A DNA stretch of 5,075 bases from an uncultured Oceanospirillaceae bacterium (GTDB lineage: Bacteria > Pseudomonadota > Gammaproteobacteria > Pseudomonadales > Balneatricaceae), in NCBI GenBank assembly GCA_946221045.1, contig CAMIIY010000183.1, positions 1-5,075 of the forward strand, given 5' to 3'. The notes under the pieces are model-generated. The model made no database searches. It was given only the letters and a program-made list of their open reading frames with translations, and was not told the origin of the DNA. Positions 1 to 5,075 of this stretch are shown in pieces (positions within the stretch are counted from its first letter, which is position 1; each line of letters begins with the position of its first letter). The translations under genes and the position numbers were made by a program.

Positions 1-50
1 ATGTAGAAATGGCCTGATTTTTGATCAGACCTGCATGGCTCAAACCGAAG

Positions 51-79
51 GGCACGCTGTTATAGCGTGCCTTTTTTGT
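51..79 (+). terminator. Rho-independent terminator of an upstream unit
   Basis: An 8-bp perfect stem, GGCACGCT (51-58) paired with AGCGTGCC (64-71), closes a 5-nt loop and is followed at once by six T residues (72-77). This is the textbook form of an intrinsic terminator on the plus strand. It would end a transcript entering from the left; that gene could stop at TAG 4-6 or TGA 15-17, but too little of it is present to say. The first gene here begins 124 bp downstream, so it probably has its own promoter. No convincing sigma-70 pair was found in 80-190. Confidence 0.85.
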
Positions 80-202
80 TTTCTGGTTTGCGCTCTGAGA
101 GGGGCTTTGTCTGGCGTAAACAGATCAGCCCGGAAAACAGTTTTTGGCTACTATGCATAGGTATCGCTAAATCCCCAGTCGGCCATTCAGTCAGGAGACG
201 CT

Positions 203-514
203 ATGCTGTGCTGTCCACACTGTCAGTCAGAGATTGTGCTGCGTGACCTTAAACATCAGGGCATGCTGCGCAGTGACCGGATCTGTCCGAACTGTTGCGG
301 GCGCTTTACGGTAGATGCAGACACCAAACGGCGACAGCTGTGGTTTATTGTGCTGGCCGTTGTGTCTTTAGTGTTGACTCTACTGGCCTATTTTGAGTTT
401 GCTGACTGCCTGTCACTGGCTCTGCTTAGTTATCTGCTTATCGCGGTACTGCTTATCTGGGCCAATGGCAAAGTTAAACTGGTGCCTTTTGCCGGTAGCA
501 GAGCAAAACACTGA
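203..514 (+). CDS. Small zinc-ribbon (CxxC-20-CxxC) protein with two membrane helices
   Basis: This 103-residue protein has unknown function. Seen in the sequence: an N-terminal pair of CxxC knuckles, C4-P-H-C7 and C28-P-N-C31, separated by exactly 20 residues, which should bind one zinc ion. A basic patch (KRR, 42-44) follows, then two hydrophobic segments at about 47-66 and 68-87 and a short basic tail. The likely topology places the zinc ribbon and the C-terminus in the cytoplasm, following the positive-inside rule. The spacing recalls the CxxC-20-CxxC small-protein pattern known from other bacteria, but I cannot confirm membership. The ATG is supported by AGGAG at 193-197. It is the first gene of a probable three-gene operon, 15 bp ahead of the DUF924 gene. 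An extra cysteine flanks each knuckle (C3, C32). A DNA- or protein-binding membrane adaptor is conceivable, but that is a guess. Confidence 0.8.
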   Translation: MLCCPHCQSEIVLRDLKHQGMLRSDRICPNCCGRFTVDADTKRRQLWFIVLAVVSLVLTLLAYFEFADCLSLALLSYLLIAVLLIWANGKVKLVPFAGSRAKH

Positions 515-517
515 CTC

Positions 518-523
518 AGGGAG
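518..523 (+). promoter_or_regulatory. Ribosome binding site deciding a GTG start
   Basis: AGGGAG lies 6 nt before the GTG at 530. The nearby ATG at 540 is in another frame, so this site supports the GTG as the real start of the DUF924 gene. Translation from the GTG gives the expected family N-terminus, with the FWF motif at residues 8-10. Confidence 0.75.
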
Positions 524-529
524 ACAACA

Positions 530-1066
530 GTGTATAACCATGTGTTGAAATTCTGGTTTCAGGAGAGCGATGCCAGTCAGTGGTTCAGGTCAGACCCGGC
601 GTTTGACGCCTTGGTACGTCAGCGCTTTGAGCCGCTGTTACAGCAGGCAGCCGACGGGACATTGGCAAGCTGGCGCAGCACAGCACAGGGTCGCCTGGCC
701 GAGATCATCGTACTGGACCAGTTTTCCCGCAATGTTTATCGTGGCACACCACAGGCATTTGAGCAGGATGAAATGGCGGTGCAACTGGCGCAGGCTGCGG
801 TAGCGCAGGGGGCGCTGGAAGTACTGACTGAGGTCGAGCGTAATTTCCTGTTAATGCCCTTTATGCACAGTGAGTCCCGGGCGGTTCATCTGCAGGCAGA
901 GCCGTTATTTAAAACCTATGCATCTGCAAACACTTACCAGTTTGAATTGAAGCATAAGGTGATTATTGACCGGTTTGGTCGTTACCCTCACCGCAATGAA
1001 GTGCTGGGGCGTCCTTCAACTCAGGAAGAGATCGATTTTTTGCAGCAGCCCGGTTCGGGTTTTTAA
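530..1066 (+). CDS. DUF924 family protein
   Basis: This 178-residue soluble protein belongs to DUF924 (Pfam PF06041), a widespread bacterial and eukaryotic family with a predicted all-helical, TPR-like fold and no established biochemical activity. The family hallmarks are all visible in order: VLKFWF (5-10), LDQFSRNVYRG (62-72), ERNFLLMPFMHSE (103-115) and FGRYPHRNEVLGR (149-161), with the usual GxGF-like end (GSGF, 175-178). The length is normal for the family and nothing looks broken. There is no signal peptide or membrane helix, so it should be cytoplasmic. It starts with GTG behind a strong AGGGAG. It lies 15 bp after the zinc-ribbon gene and 12 bp before the DUF3144 gene, so co-transcription is likely. 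Conserved His, Arg and Asp residues in the motifs could form a binding site, but no catalytic role is known. Confidence 0.92.
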   Translation: MYNHVLKFWFQESDASQWFRSDPAFDALVRQRFEPLLQQAADGTLASWRSTAQGRLAEIIVLDQFSRNVYRGTPQAFEQDEMAVQLAQAAVAQGALEVLTEVERNFLLMPFMHSESRAVHLQAEPLFKTYASANTYQFELKHKVIIDRFGRYPHRNEVLGRPSTQEEIDFLQQPGSGF

Positions 1067-1078
1067 CAGAGGTATCCA

Positions 1079-1381
1079 ATGCAGCAGGTAGATAAAGATT
1101 TTTACGCCCGGGCAGACGCCCATATCGGGCTTTCCAACCAACAGCTTTCCGAGGAAGCCGGGCGGGGTAAAGTCAGTGCTTCGATGATGTTTGCCACCGC
1201 CCGGTTTAATGCCTGGGTCAGCGCCTGTGGCTGGAGCAGTGCTGAAGCGATGGGGGCCGCCAAGACAAATACCATCGAGTATTTTGTTGCGGAATATCGC
1301 AAAATGCTTGAAGAAAATTTGGATGACTACATCGAAAATTTCGCTGACTATATGCAGCCTGAAGAACAGCGCAAAGACTGA
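1079..1381 (+). CDS. DUF3144 family protein
   Basis: This 100-residue, acidic, probably cytoplasmic protein matches DUF3144 (Pfam PF11342), a small proteobacterial family of unknown function. Recognisable conserved stretches are FYARADAHIGLSNQQ (8-22), RGKVSASMMFATARFNAW (29-46), and a C-terminal block around residues 67-88 that contains EYRKMLEENLDDYIENF. It is predicted to be mostly helical, with no membrane segment or cysteine motif; the single Cys is C50. The ATG is preceded by AGAGG (1068-1072) at a 6-nt spacing. It begins 12 bp after the DUF924 stop and is the likely last gene of the operon, since the next 121 bp are non-coding and contain hairpins. Family assignment is by recalled motif similarity and is confident; any function would be invention. 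Confidence 0.9.
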   Translation: MQQVDKDFYARADAHIGLSNQQLSEEAGRGKVSASMMFATARFNAWVSACGWSSAEAMGAAKTNTIEYFVAEYRKMLEENLDDYIENFADYMQPEEQRKD

Positions 1382-1438
1382 CGCACCGGGTGTTCTGCCG
1401 GGTGCTCCTTTCCCCTGACTGAGCTTCGTGAATGAACG

Positions 1439-1481
1439 CGCCGCTAAGATTTTTGCTTAACGGCGGGTACCTCTCTTTTTT
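1439..1481 (+). terminator. Possible terminator or leader hairpin between DUF3144 and glpM
   Basis: CGCCG-C-TAAG (1439-1448) can pair with CTTA-A-CGGCG (1456-1465): nine pairs with one C/A mismatch around a 7-nt loop. A run of six T residues lies at 1476-1481, but 10 nt beyond the stem rather than directly after it, so this is not a canonical terminator. It could end the operon inefficiently, or lie in the 5' leader of glpM. A weaker GC hairpin at 1383-1405 (GCA-CCGG / CCGG-G-TGC) sits just after the DUF3144 stop, followed by only a C/T-rich tract. Confidence 0.35.
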
Positions 1482-1502
1482 ATTCAGGTAACTATAAAAG
1501 AC

Positions 1503-1853
1503 GTGGCGTCACTCTTTCTGAAGTGTCTGCTGGGCGCAGCCGCAGTCCTGTTGATTGCGTTGCTGTCTAAAAGCAAAAGTTTTTTCATTGCCGGGCTGGT
1601 GCCCCTGTTTCCCACCTTTGCCCTGATTGCCCACTATATGGTCGGTACCGAGCGCAGCATGGAAGACCTGCGGGTCACGGCGCTGTTCGGGCTGTATTCG
1701 CTGATTCCCTATGCCAGCTATCTGGCAGCGGTGATCTACTTCAGCTACCGCTTTAACCTGATGCTGACACTCTCACTGGCGGCCTTGGTCTGGTTATGTA
1801 TGGCGGGTTTTTTGCTGCTGGCCTGGGTCAGGTTGTATCCGGCGGTGAGTTAA
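1503..1853 (+). CDS. glpM: GlpM family inner-membrane protein
   Basis: This 116-residue, very hydrophobic protein belongs to the GlpM family (Pfam PF06942). GlpM was first described next to the glycerol-3-phosphate genes of Pseudomonas aeruginosa, where it affects alginate production; its molecular activity is not known. The family signature is plain: LLIALLSKSKSFFIAGLVPLFPTFALIAHY (16-45), then E50-R51, and ALFGLYSLIPY (60-70). Four membrane segments are suggested at about 5-22, 27-47, 57-80 and 85-108. Length is normal for the family. The start is GTG; the closest SD-like element, AGG at 1486-1488, is 14 nt away, so initiation may be weak or the start slightly wrong, but no in-frame ATG lies close by. 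No glp genes are nearby. It is convergent with the diguanylate cyclase gene, 69 bp between stop codons. Confidence 0.88.
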   Translation: MASLFLKCLLGAAAVLLIALLSKSKSFFIAGLVPLFPTFALIAHYMVGTERSMEDLRVTALFGLYSLIPYASYLAAVIYFSYRFNLMLTLSLAALVWLCMAGFLLLAWVRLYPAVS

Positions 1854-1880
1854 AGCGTTCAGATCCAACAGCGCATACAG

Positions 1881-1911
1881 CGCGATCTTTTGCCGCGGAA
1901 GCGCGTTTTTT
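1881..1911 (+). terminator. Probable terminator after glpM
   Basis: CGCG (1881-1884) and CTT (1887-1889) can pair with AAG (1899-1901) and CGCG (1902-1905), leaving a 2-nt bulge (AT, 1885-1886), and a run of six T residues follows directly (1906-1911). It lies 28 bp after the glpM stop and in the correct orientation to end glpM transcription. In the opposite direction the same hairpin is not followed by a T-run, so it is unlikely to serve the convergent diguanylate cyclase gene. Confidence 0.55.
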
Positions 1912-1922
1912 CACTTAAGAGA

Positions 1923-4313
1923 TTATGACTCCACTGGACCTTCAATCCAGCCGGTAAAGGTATTTTTGCCCCGGGCTTTTGACTGATACATCGCGGTATC
2001 AGCGGCCTGAATCATCTCTTTTACAGTCATATCCGGCCAGTGGTAGATGCAATAACCGATACTGGCATTCACCCCGATGCCATGTCCTTCGATGATGCGG
2101 GTGGTGGATATCTGCTCCAGAAGCCGCTGCGCCAGTACCTGACAGCCCTGCCGGGTGCTGGTGGATGGCAGGATGATGGCAAACTCATCGCCACCCAGTC
2201 GGGCTAAAATGTCGGTTTCACGGCAGAGGTCTTTCAGCTCCTCGGCAACCTGAGAGAGCAGTTGGTCTCCGGCGGGGTGACCGTAGTGGTCATTGACCGC
2301 TTTGAAACCATCCAGATCAAGCATCATTAATGAAAATGGCTGATGTGTGCGTTGTGCCAGATTGACCATGCTTGTGAGTTTTTCATTAAACACAGCACGA
2401 TTGAAAAGCCCGGTCAATGGATCTGTGGTGGCCAGTACGCGTGCCTGGAGTTCGCTGTTTTTGCGTTTGGATATGTCCAGACAGGTGCCGGCAAGGCGTA
2501 AAGGTGTGCCGTTGATATCTCGCTCAACAATGCGTCCTCTGGCCAGAATCCAGACCCAGTGTCCATCTCGGTGCCGGGCCATAAATTCATCTTCAAACAG
2601 GGGAGTTTTACCTGCCATTTTTTCATGGATACGGTTTTGAAATTGGGGTAACGAAGTGGGGCTGATCAGGCTTTTCCAACGACTCAGGGTCATGGGAGAG
2701 AGTTGTTCGGGTGAATACCCCAGCATCTGCGACCAGCGTTCATTACACACAAGGTTACCGGAGCAAATATCCAGTTCCCAGGTACCCACATCGGCGGCCC
2801 AGATAATTTCAGCCAGGCGTTGTTCGGTTTGTTTTATCGCCGTGATGTCCTGAATGGTACCTTTCATCAAGTAGGGTTTGTTGTCCGGACCCAGTGTGAC
2901 AGACCCGCATTCAAGCACCTGCAGGATCTTACCGGAAGGCCGAATAATACGATGCTCAACCTCATATGCCTGATGATTGATCAGTGCACGCTGAACCGCC
3001 TTATCAATTCTGTCACGATCATCCGGATGCACATGGGACAGGAACATGTCATAGGTCAGCTGCTCTGCAGTCGGATCAAGCTCAAAGATGCGGTACATCT
3101 GATCAGACCACCACAGTGTATTGGTGTGGATATTCAACTCCCAGCTGCCGACGCGGGCAATTTCCTGAGCGGCATCCAGACGTTCTTTATGCGTGGTGAG
3201 GGCTTCAGCGTGGGCTTTAAGTGTCATTTTTAACTGCAGGTTGCCATAGCGGAAGGCCGCAAGAAACAACAGCTCAATCACCAGAAAACCAAAAATGCCG
3301 TATAGGATGTTGTACCACTGGTTGGCTTTGAGCTGACTTAATTCAGCATCAATGTTCTTCCAGAACACTACGGCACCGACATCTTCACGGGATGCATCTC
3401 GTGAACCCAGATAATCCCGGATCGGGAAATAACTCACCAGCAGGTTCTGATCATTCACCTTGATCACGTTATTGCCACCGCTGCGAAAACGTATGCCCTT
3501 GTCATGGCTGACATCAATCACATCTGTGAAAATTTCAGAGGAGGCTGCTTCAATCAGGCAATCACAGCCAGTATTTTGCTGTCCGAAGCGCTTTTCGAAT
3601 GCATCAGGCCACATTGCGGATTGCAGGTGCTGATGTGACAACAACACCCCTGCCTGATAGTGGCTGGTAGAGGCCAGAATTTTGAGTATGACATCAAATG
3701 ATGTACCCACCTCCAGCACACCGACATGAACCCGCTCGCCGGTTTCAGGATTTATGGCTGAAACGGGAACCACGCCCCTTAAGCCTGAATAGACGCGCCC
3801 TGTTTCAAAACCGGTGCGCGGTTTTTTTTCAGTATTGGTATCAACCACAGTGAAGCGGACATCATCCATGTTATCGCCAAACTTGGTGGGTTTATGTACG
3901 CGTAAAAAACTGGTGGATCCTGGTCCTAAATGGAAGTGCAGCTGACGGGCATTAAATTTTTCCTGAACACCATGCCAGCTATTTGAGACTCGCTGATAAA
4001 GTGCCTGGCGATAGCGGGCCGCTTCAGGGCCGCCACTGCCACCGCCTTCGCGGATAACTGCGTCTTTCCCCTTGAGAAAAAGTTGCTGTACTTCAGGATC
4101 GCCTGCCACAAACGTGGCGATGGTGAGCATGTTGGTATAGGTCTGGGAGAGCAGGGTCTCGAAATTCAGGTAAAGCCCATGGCTTTCCTGTTTCATGGCC
4201 TGTCGAAATGATTGGTCTGCAAAGTAATGGTTCATCGACACAAACATCAGGTCGATGAAGGCGACCAAGCCACTTACAAGGATAAATAACCGACCAGAAC
4301 TGAATTTCAACAT
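1923..4313 (-). CDS. Membrane sensor diguanylate cyclase (dCache-PAS-PAS-GGDEF)
   Basis: This enzyme should make cyclic-di-GMP from two GTP in response to a periplasmic signal. From the ATG (796 residues) the order is: membrane helix about 7-29; periplasmic sensor about 30-332 resembling the dCache_3 type (PF14827), with RQLHFHLGPG and GFETGRVYSGLRGVVPV motifs; second helix about 333-353; a helical, coiled-coil-like linker without HAMP; two PAS_3-like domains at about 381-494 and 499-618; and GGDEF at about 626-789. The catalytic domain has DPLTGLFNR (631-639), metal and substrate residues D666, N674 and D683, the GGDEF signature at 707-711 (codons 2181-2195) and an inhibitory RxxD site, R698-D701 (codons 2211-2222). 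It therefore looks active and product-inhibited. No EAL domain is present. Start choice is open: ATG at 4313 was preferred, but an in-frame TTG at 4325 adds four residues; neither has a good SD. The ligand is unknown. Confidence 0.95.
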   Translation of the reverse strand: MLKFSSGRLFILVSGLVAFIDLMFVSMNHYFADQSFRQAMKQESHGLYLNFETLLSQTYTNMLTIATFVAGDPEVQQLFLKGKDAVIREGGGSGGPEAARYRQALYQRVSNSWHGVQEKFNARQLHFHLGPGSTSFLRVHKPTKFGDNMDDVRFTVVDTNTEKKPRTGFETGRVYSGLRGVVPVSAINPETGERVHVGVLEVGTSFDVILKILASTSHYQAGVLLSHQHLQSAMWPDAFEKRFGQQNTGCDCLIEAASSEIFTDVIDVSHDKGIRFRSGGNNVIKVNDQNLLVSYFPIRDYLGSRDASREDVGAVVFWKNIDAELSQLKANQWYNILYGIFGFLVIELLFLAAFRYGNLQLKMTLKAHAEALTTHKERLDAAQEIARVGSWELNIHTNTLWWSDQMYRIFELDPTAEQLTYDMFLSHVHPDDRDRIDKAVQRALINHQAYEVEHRIIRPSGKILQVLECGSVTLGPDNKPYLMKGTIQDITAIKQTEQRLAEIIWAADVGTWELDICSGNLVCNERWSQMLGYSPEQLSPMTLSRWKSLISPTSLPQFQNRIHEKMAGKTPLFEDEFMARHRDGHWVWILARGRIVERDINGTPLRLAGTCLDISKRKNSELQARVLATTDPLTGLFNRAVFNEKLTSMVNLAQRTHQPFSLMMLDLDGFKAVNDHYGHPAGDQLLSQVAEELKDLCRETDILARLGGDEFAIILPSTSTRQGCQVLAQRLLEQISTTRIIEGHGIGVNASIGYCIYHWPDMTVKEMIQAADTAMYQSKARGKNTFTGWIEGPVES

Positions 4314-4374
4314 GGCAGATGCCAACCGTACTTGGTGGTTGCAGGTGCAGCCCCGTTGCTGCTTAACCTTGATT

Positions 4375-4391
4375 AAAGTTTCTCAAACTTT
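4375..4391. repeat. 7-bp inverted repeat, possible operator
   Basis: AAAGTTT (4375-4381) and AAACTTT (4385-4391) form a perfect inverted repeat around CTC. It lies about 62 bp before the diguanylate cyclase ATG and touches the candidate -10 hexamer of that gene (4391-4396), a position where a dimeric repressor could act. It is AT-rich, so chance occurrence is possible. No known regulator's consensus is recognised. Confidence 0.35.
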
Positions 4392-4419
4392 TAACAAAAA
4401 TAGCTTTGTTGCATGTCAA
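4391..4419 (-). promoter_or_regulatory. Candidate sigma-70 promoter for the diguanylate cyclase gene
   Basis: Read on the minus strand, a perfect -35 hexamer TTGACA (4419-4414) is followed after 17 nt by TGTTAA (4396-4391), a weak -10 with three of six consensus bases. The region is AT-rich and lies about 78 bp before the ATG at 4313, a reasonable leader length. The -35 and spacing are good and the -10 is poor, so an activator may be needed or the match may be accidental. Confidence 0.4.
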
Positions 4420-4437
4420 TAAATAGACTTTTCTAAT
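4409..4437 (+). promoter_or_regulatory. Candidate sigma-70 promoter for the PhzF-family gene
   Basis: TTGCAT (4409-4414) and TCTAAT (4432-4437, five of six consensus bases) are separated by 17 nt on the plus strand. This would give a leader of about 155 nt before the ATG at 4598. It overlaps the candidate minus-strand promoter, so the two divergent genes could compete for polymerase. The weak -35 leaves this tentative. The leader also contains a CCTGG-GT-CCAGG inverted repeat at 4506-4517 of unknown meaning. Confidence 0.3.
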
Positions 4438-4597
4438 TTAGCAACAGTACAGCGCTGACAGAAATCTACCACTGAATACAGTTAGAAGGAAATATCCGGG
4501 CAGGCCCTGGGTCCAGGCTGGTGTTTGGCTTTTGGTCCGTAATACACTGCGGTGAGTTGCGCTCAACACGCTAAGAAATATAAGGAACCTTCCGGCC

Positions 4598-5075
4598 ATG
4601 GAACTCAACATCTATCAGATTGATGCCTTTGCCGATCAGCCTTTCAGTGGTAACCCCGCTGCTGTGTGTCCGCTGGAAACCTGGCTGGATGATGCGTTGA
4701 TGCAGGCGATTGCCGCAGAGAACAATCTGTCTGAAACCGCATTTTTGGTACCCCAGGGTACTGACTATGCAATCCGCTGGTTTACCCCGGTTACCGAGGT
4801 CGATCTCTGTGGACATGCAACGCTGGCCAGTGCCTGGGTCTTGTTCAACCGGTTGGGGTATCAGGCGGACAGGGTGGTATTTCATTCCCGCAGCGGCCCG
4901 CTGACGGTAGCCAGACAGGGCCATGGTCTGATGCTGGATCTGCCTGTGGATCACCCCCAGCCTGTTGCCAAACCGGATCTGCCTGATATGGATGTTTGTA
5001 TAGTCGATTGCCTGCAGGGCAGTGATTTTTTGCTGGTGTTTGAGGACGCTCAGGCGGTGACAGCGTATCAACCCA
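4598..5075 (+). CDS. PhzF family isomerase/epimerase (3' end missing)
   Basis: The first 159 residues of a PhzF/YddE-like protein are present; the reading frame stays open to the window edge. The full family length is about 260-300 residues, so roughly half is missing. PhzF enzymes share the diaminopimelate-epimerase fold; PhzF itself isomerises a phenazine precursor, but most family members have unknown substrates. Family motifs are clear: IDAFADQPFSGNPAAV (8-23), AENNLSETAFLV (40-51) carrying E46, the equivalent of the catalytic glutamate of PhzF, FTPVTEVDLCGHATLASA (62-79), and SGPLTV (99-104). The start ATG is preceded by AAGGAA (4582-4587) at a 10-nt spacing, and the protein begins with the usual short strand, ELNIYQIDAF. 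No phenazine genes are in view, so this is probably a housekeeping or amino-acid-related homologue. It is divergent from the diguanylate cyclase. Confidence 0.93.
   Translation, partial: MELNIYQIDAFADQPFSGNPAAVCPLETWLDDALMQAIAAENNLSETAFLVPQGTDYAIRWFTPVTEVDLCGHATLASAWVLFNRLGYQADRVVFHSRSGPLTVARQGHGLMLDLPVDHPQPVAKPDLPDMDVCIVDCLQGSDFLLVFEDAQAVTAYQP

Noticed and set aside
11..31. Hairpin GG-C-CTGAT / ATCAG-A-CC at the window start.
   Set aside because: It has one mismatch and no T-run after it; the stronger terminator at 51-79 explains the region. It may be part of an upstream gene end.
2..160. An open frame in frame 2 from the window edge to TAG 158-160, possibly the end of an upstream gene.
   Set aside because: It runs straight through the strong terminator at 51-79 and shows no recognisable protein motif.
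151..160. Perfect 10-bp palindrome CTATGCATAG upstream of the zinc-ribbon gene.
   Set aside because: It is short and isolated, with no matching second copy or convincing promoter pair around it.
570..803. A 77-codon plus-strand frame inside the DUF924 gene.
   Set aside because: It overlaps a well-supported gene in another frame and has a basic, Trp/Arg-rich composition typical of out-of-frame translation.
1102..1302. A minus-strand frame antisense to the DUF3144 gene.
   Set aside because: DUF3144 has clear family motifs on the plus strand; the antisense product has none.
2820..3233. A 137-codon plus-strand open frame, with smaller ones at 2347-2640 and 2656-2853.
   Set aside because: All lie antisense to the PAS-GGDEF coding sequence and give low-complexity, domain-free proteins.
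4506..4517. CCTGG-GT-CCAGG inverted repeat in the PhzF leader.
   Set aside because: The arms are only 5 bp with a 2-nt centre, too short to support an operator or hairpin call alone.
4571..5071. A 166-codon minus-strand open frame.
   Set aside because: It lies antisense to the PhzF-family gene, whose family motifs are clear; the protein has no recognisable domain.
4598..5075. Phenazine biosynthesis gene cluster suggested by the PhzF-like protein.
   Set aside because: No other phz gene is visible, and PhzF-family proteins are widespread outside phenazine pathways.

Overview
The window looks like ordinary chromosome from a gammaproteobacterium of the Pseudomonas / Oceanospirillales type. The evidence is the gene set (GlpM, DUF924, DUF3144, a PAS-GGDEF sensor, a PhzF-family enzyme), moderate GC content, compact gene spacing and clear Shine-Dalgarno sites. 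I cannot name the genus. I see no transposase, integrase, tRNA, rRNA, CRISPR array or phage gene, and no abrupt change in composition that would mark a horizontally acquired island.

Layout. Positions 1-80 hold the tail of an unseen upstream transcription unit and a good intrinsic terminator (51-79). Positions 203-1381 carry three closely packed plus-strand genes, with gaps of 15 and 12 bp, that probably form one operon. They encode a small zinc-ribbon protein with two membrane helices, a DUF924 protein and a DUF3144 protein. Next comes a 121-bp gap with an imperfect hairpin, then glpM (1503-1853), a small membrane protein, and a probable terminator (1881-1911). Convergent to glpM on the minus strand is a large membrane-bound sensor diguanylate cyclase (1923-4313): a dCache-type periplasmic domain, two PAS domains, and a GGDEF domain with intact active and inhibitory sites. 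A 284-bp divergent intergenic region (4314-4597) holds candidate promoters and a 7-bp inverted repeat. The window ends inside a plus-strand PhzF-family isomerase/epimerase gene (4598 onward, 3' end missing).

How the genes fit together. The three small operon genes have no known biochemical function, so their pairing is the only clue to a shared role. The diguanylate cyclase would turn an unknown periplasmic signal into cyclic-di-GMP. Its neighbour glpM has been linked to alginate production in Pseudomonas aeruginosa, but convergent genes need not be functionally linked, and I treat that connection as speculative. The PhzF-family enzyme is divergent and probably independent.

I found no convincing new multi-gene system. 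The items most worth a second look are the CxxC-20-CxxC membrane protein and its operon with two DUF genes, the sensor cyclase with its unidentified ligand, and the inverted repeat in the divergent promoter region.
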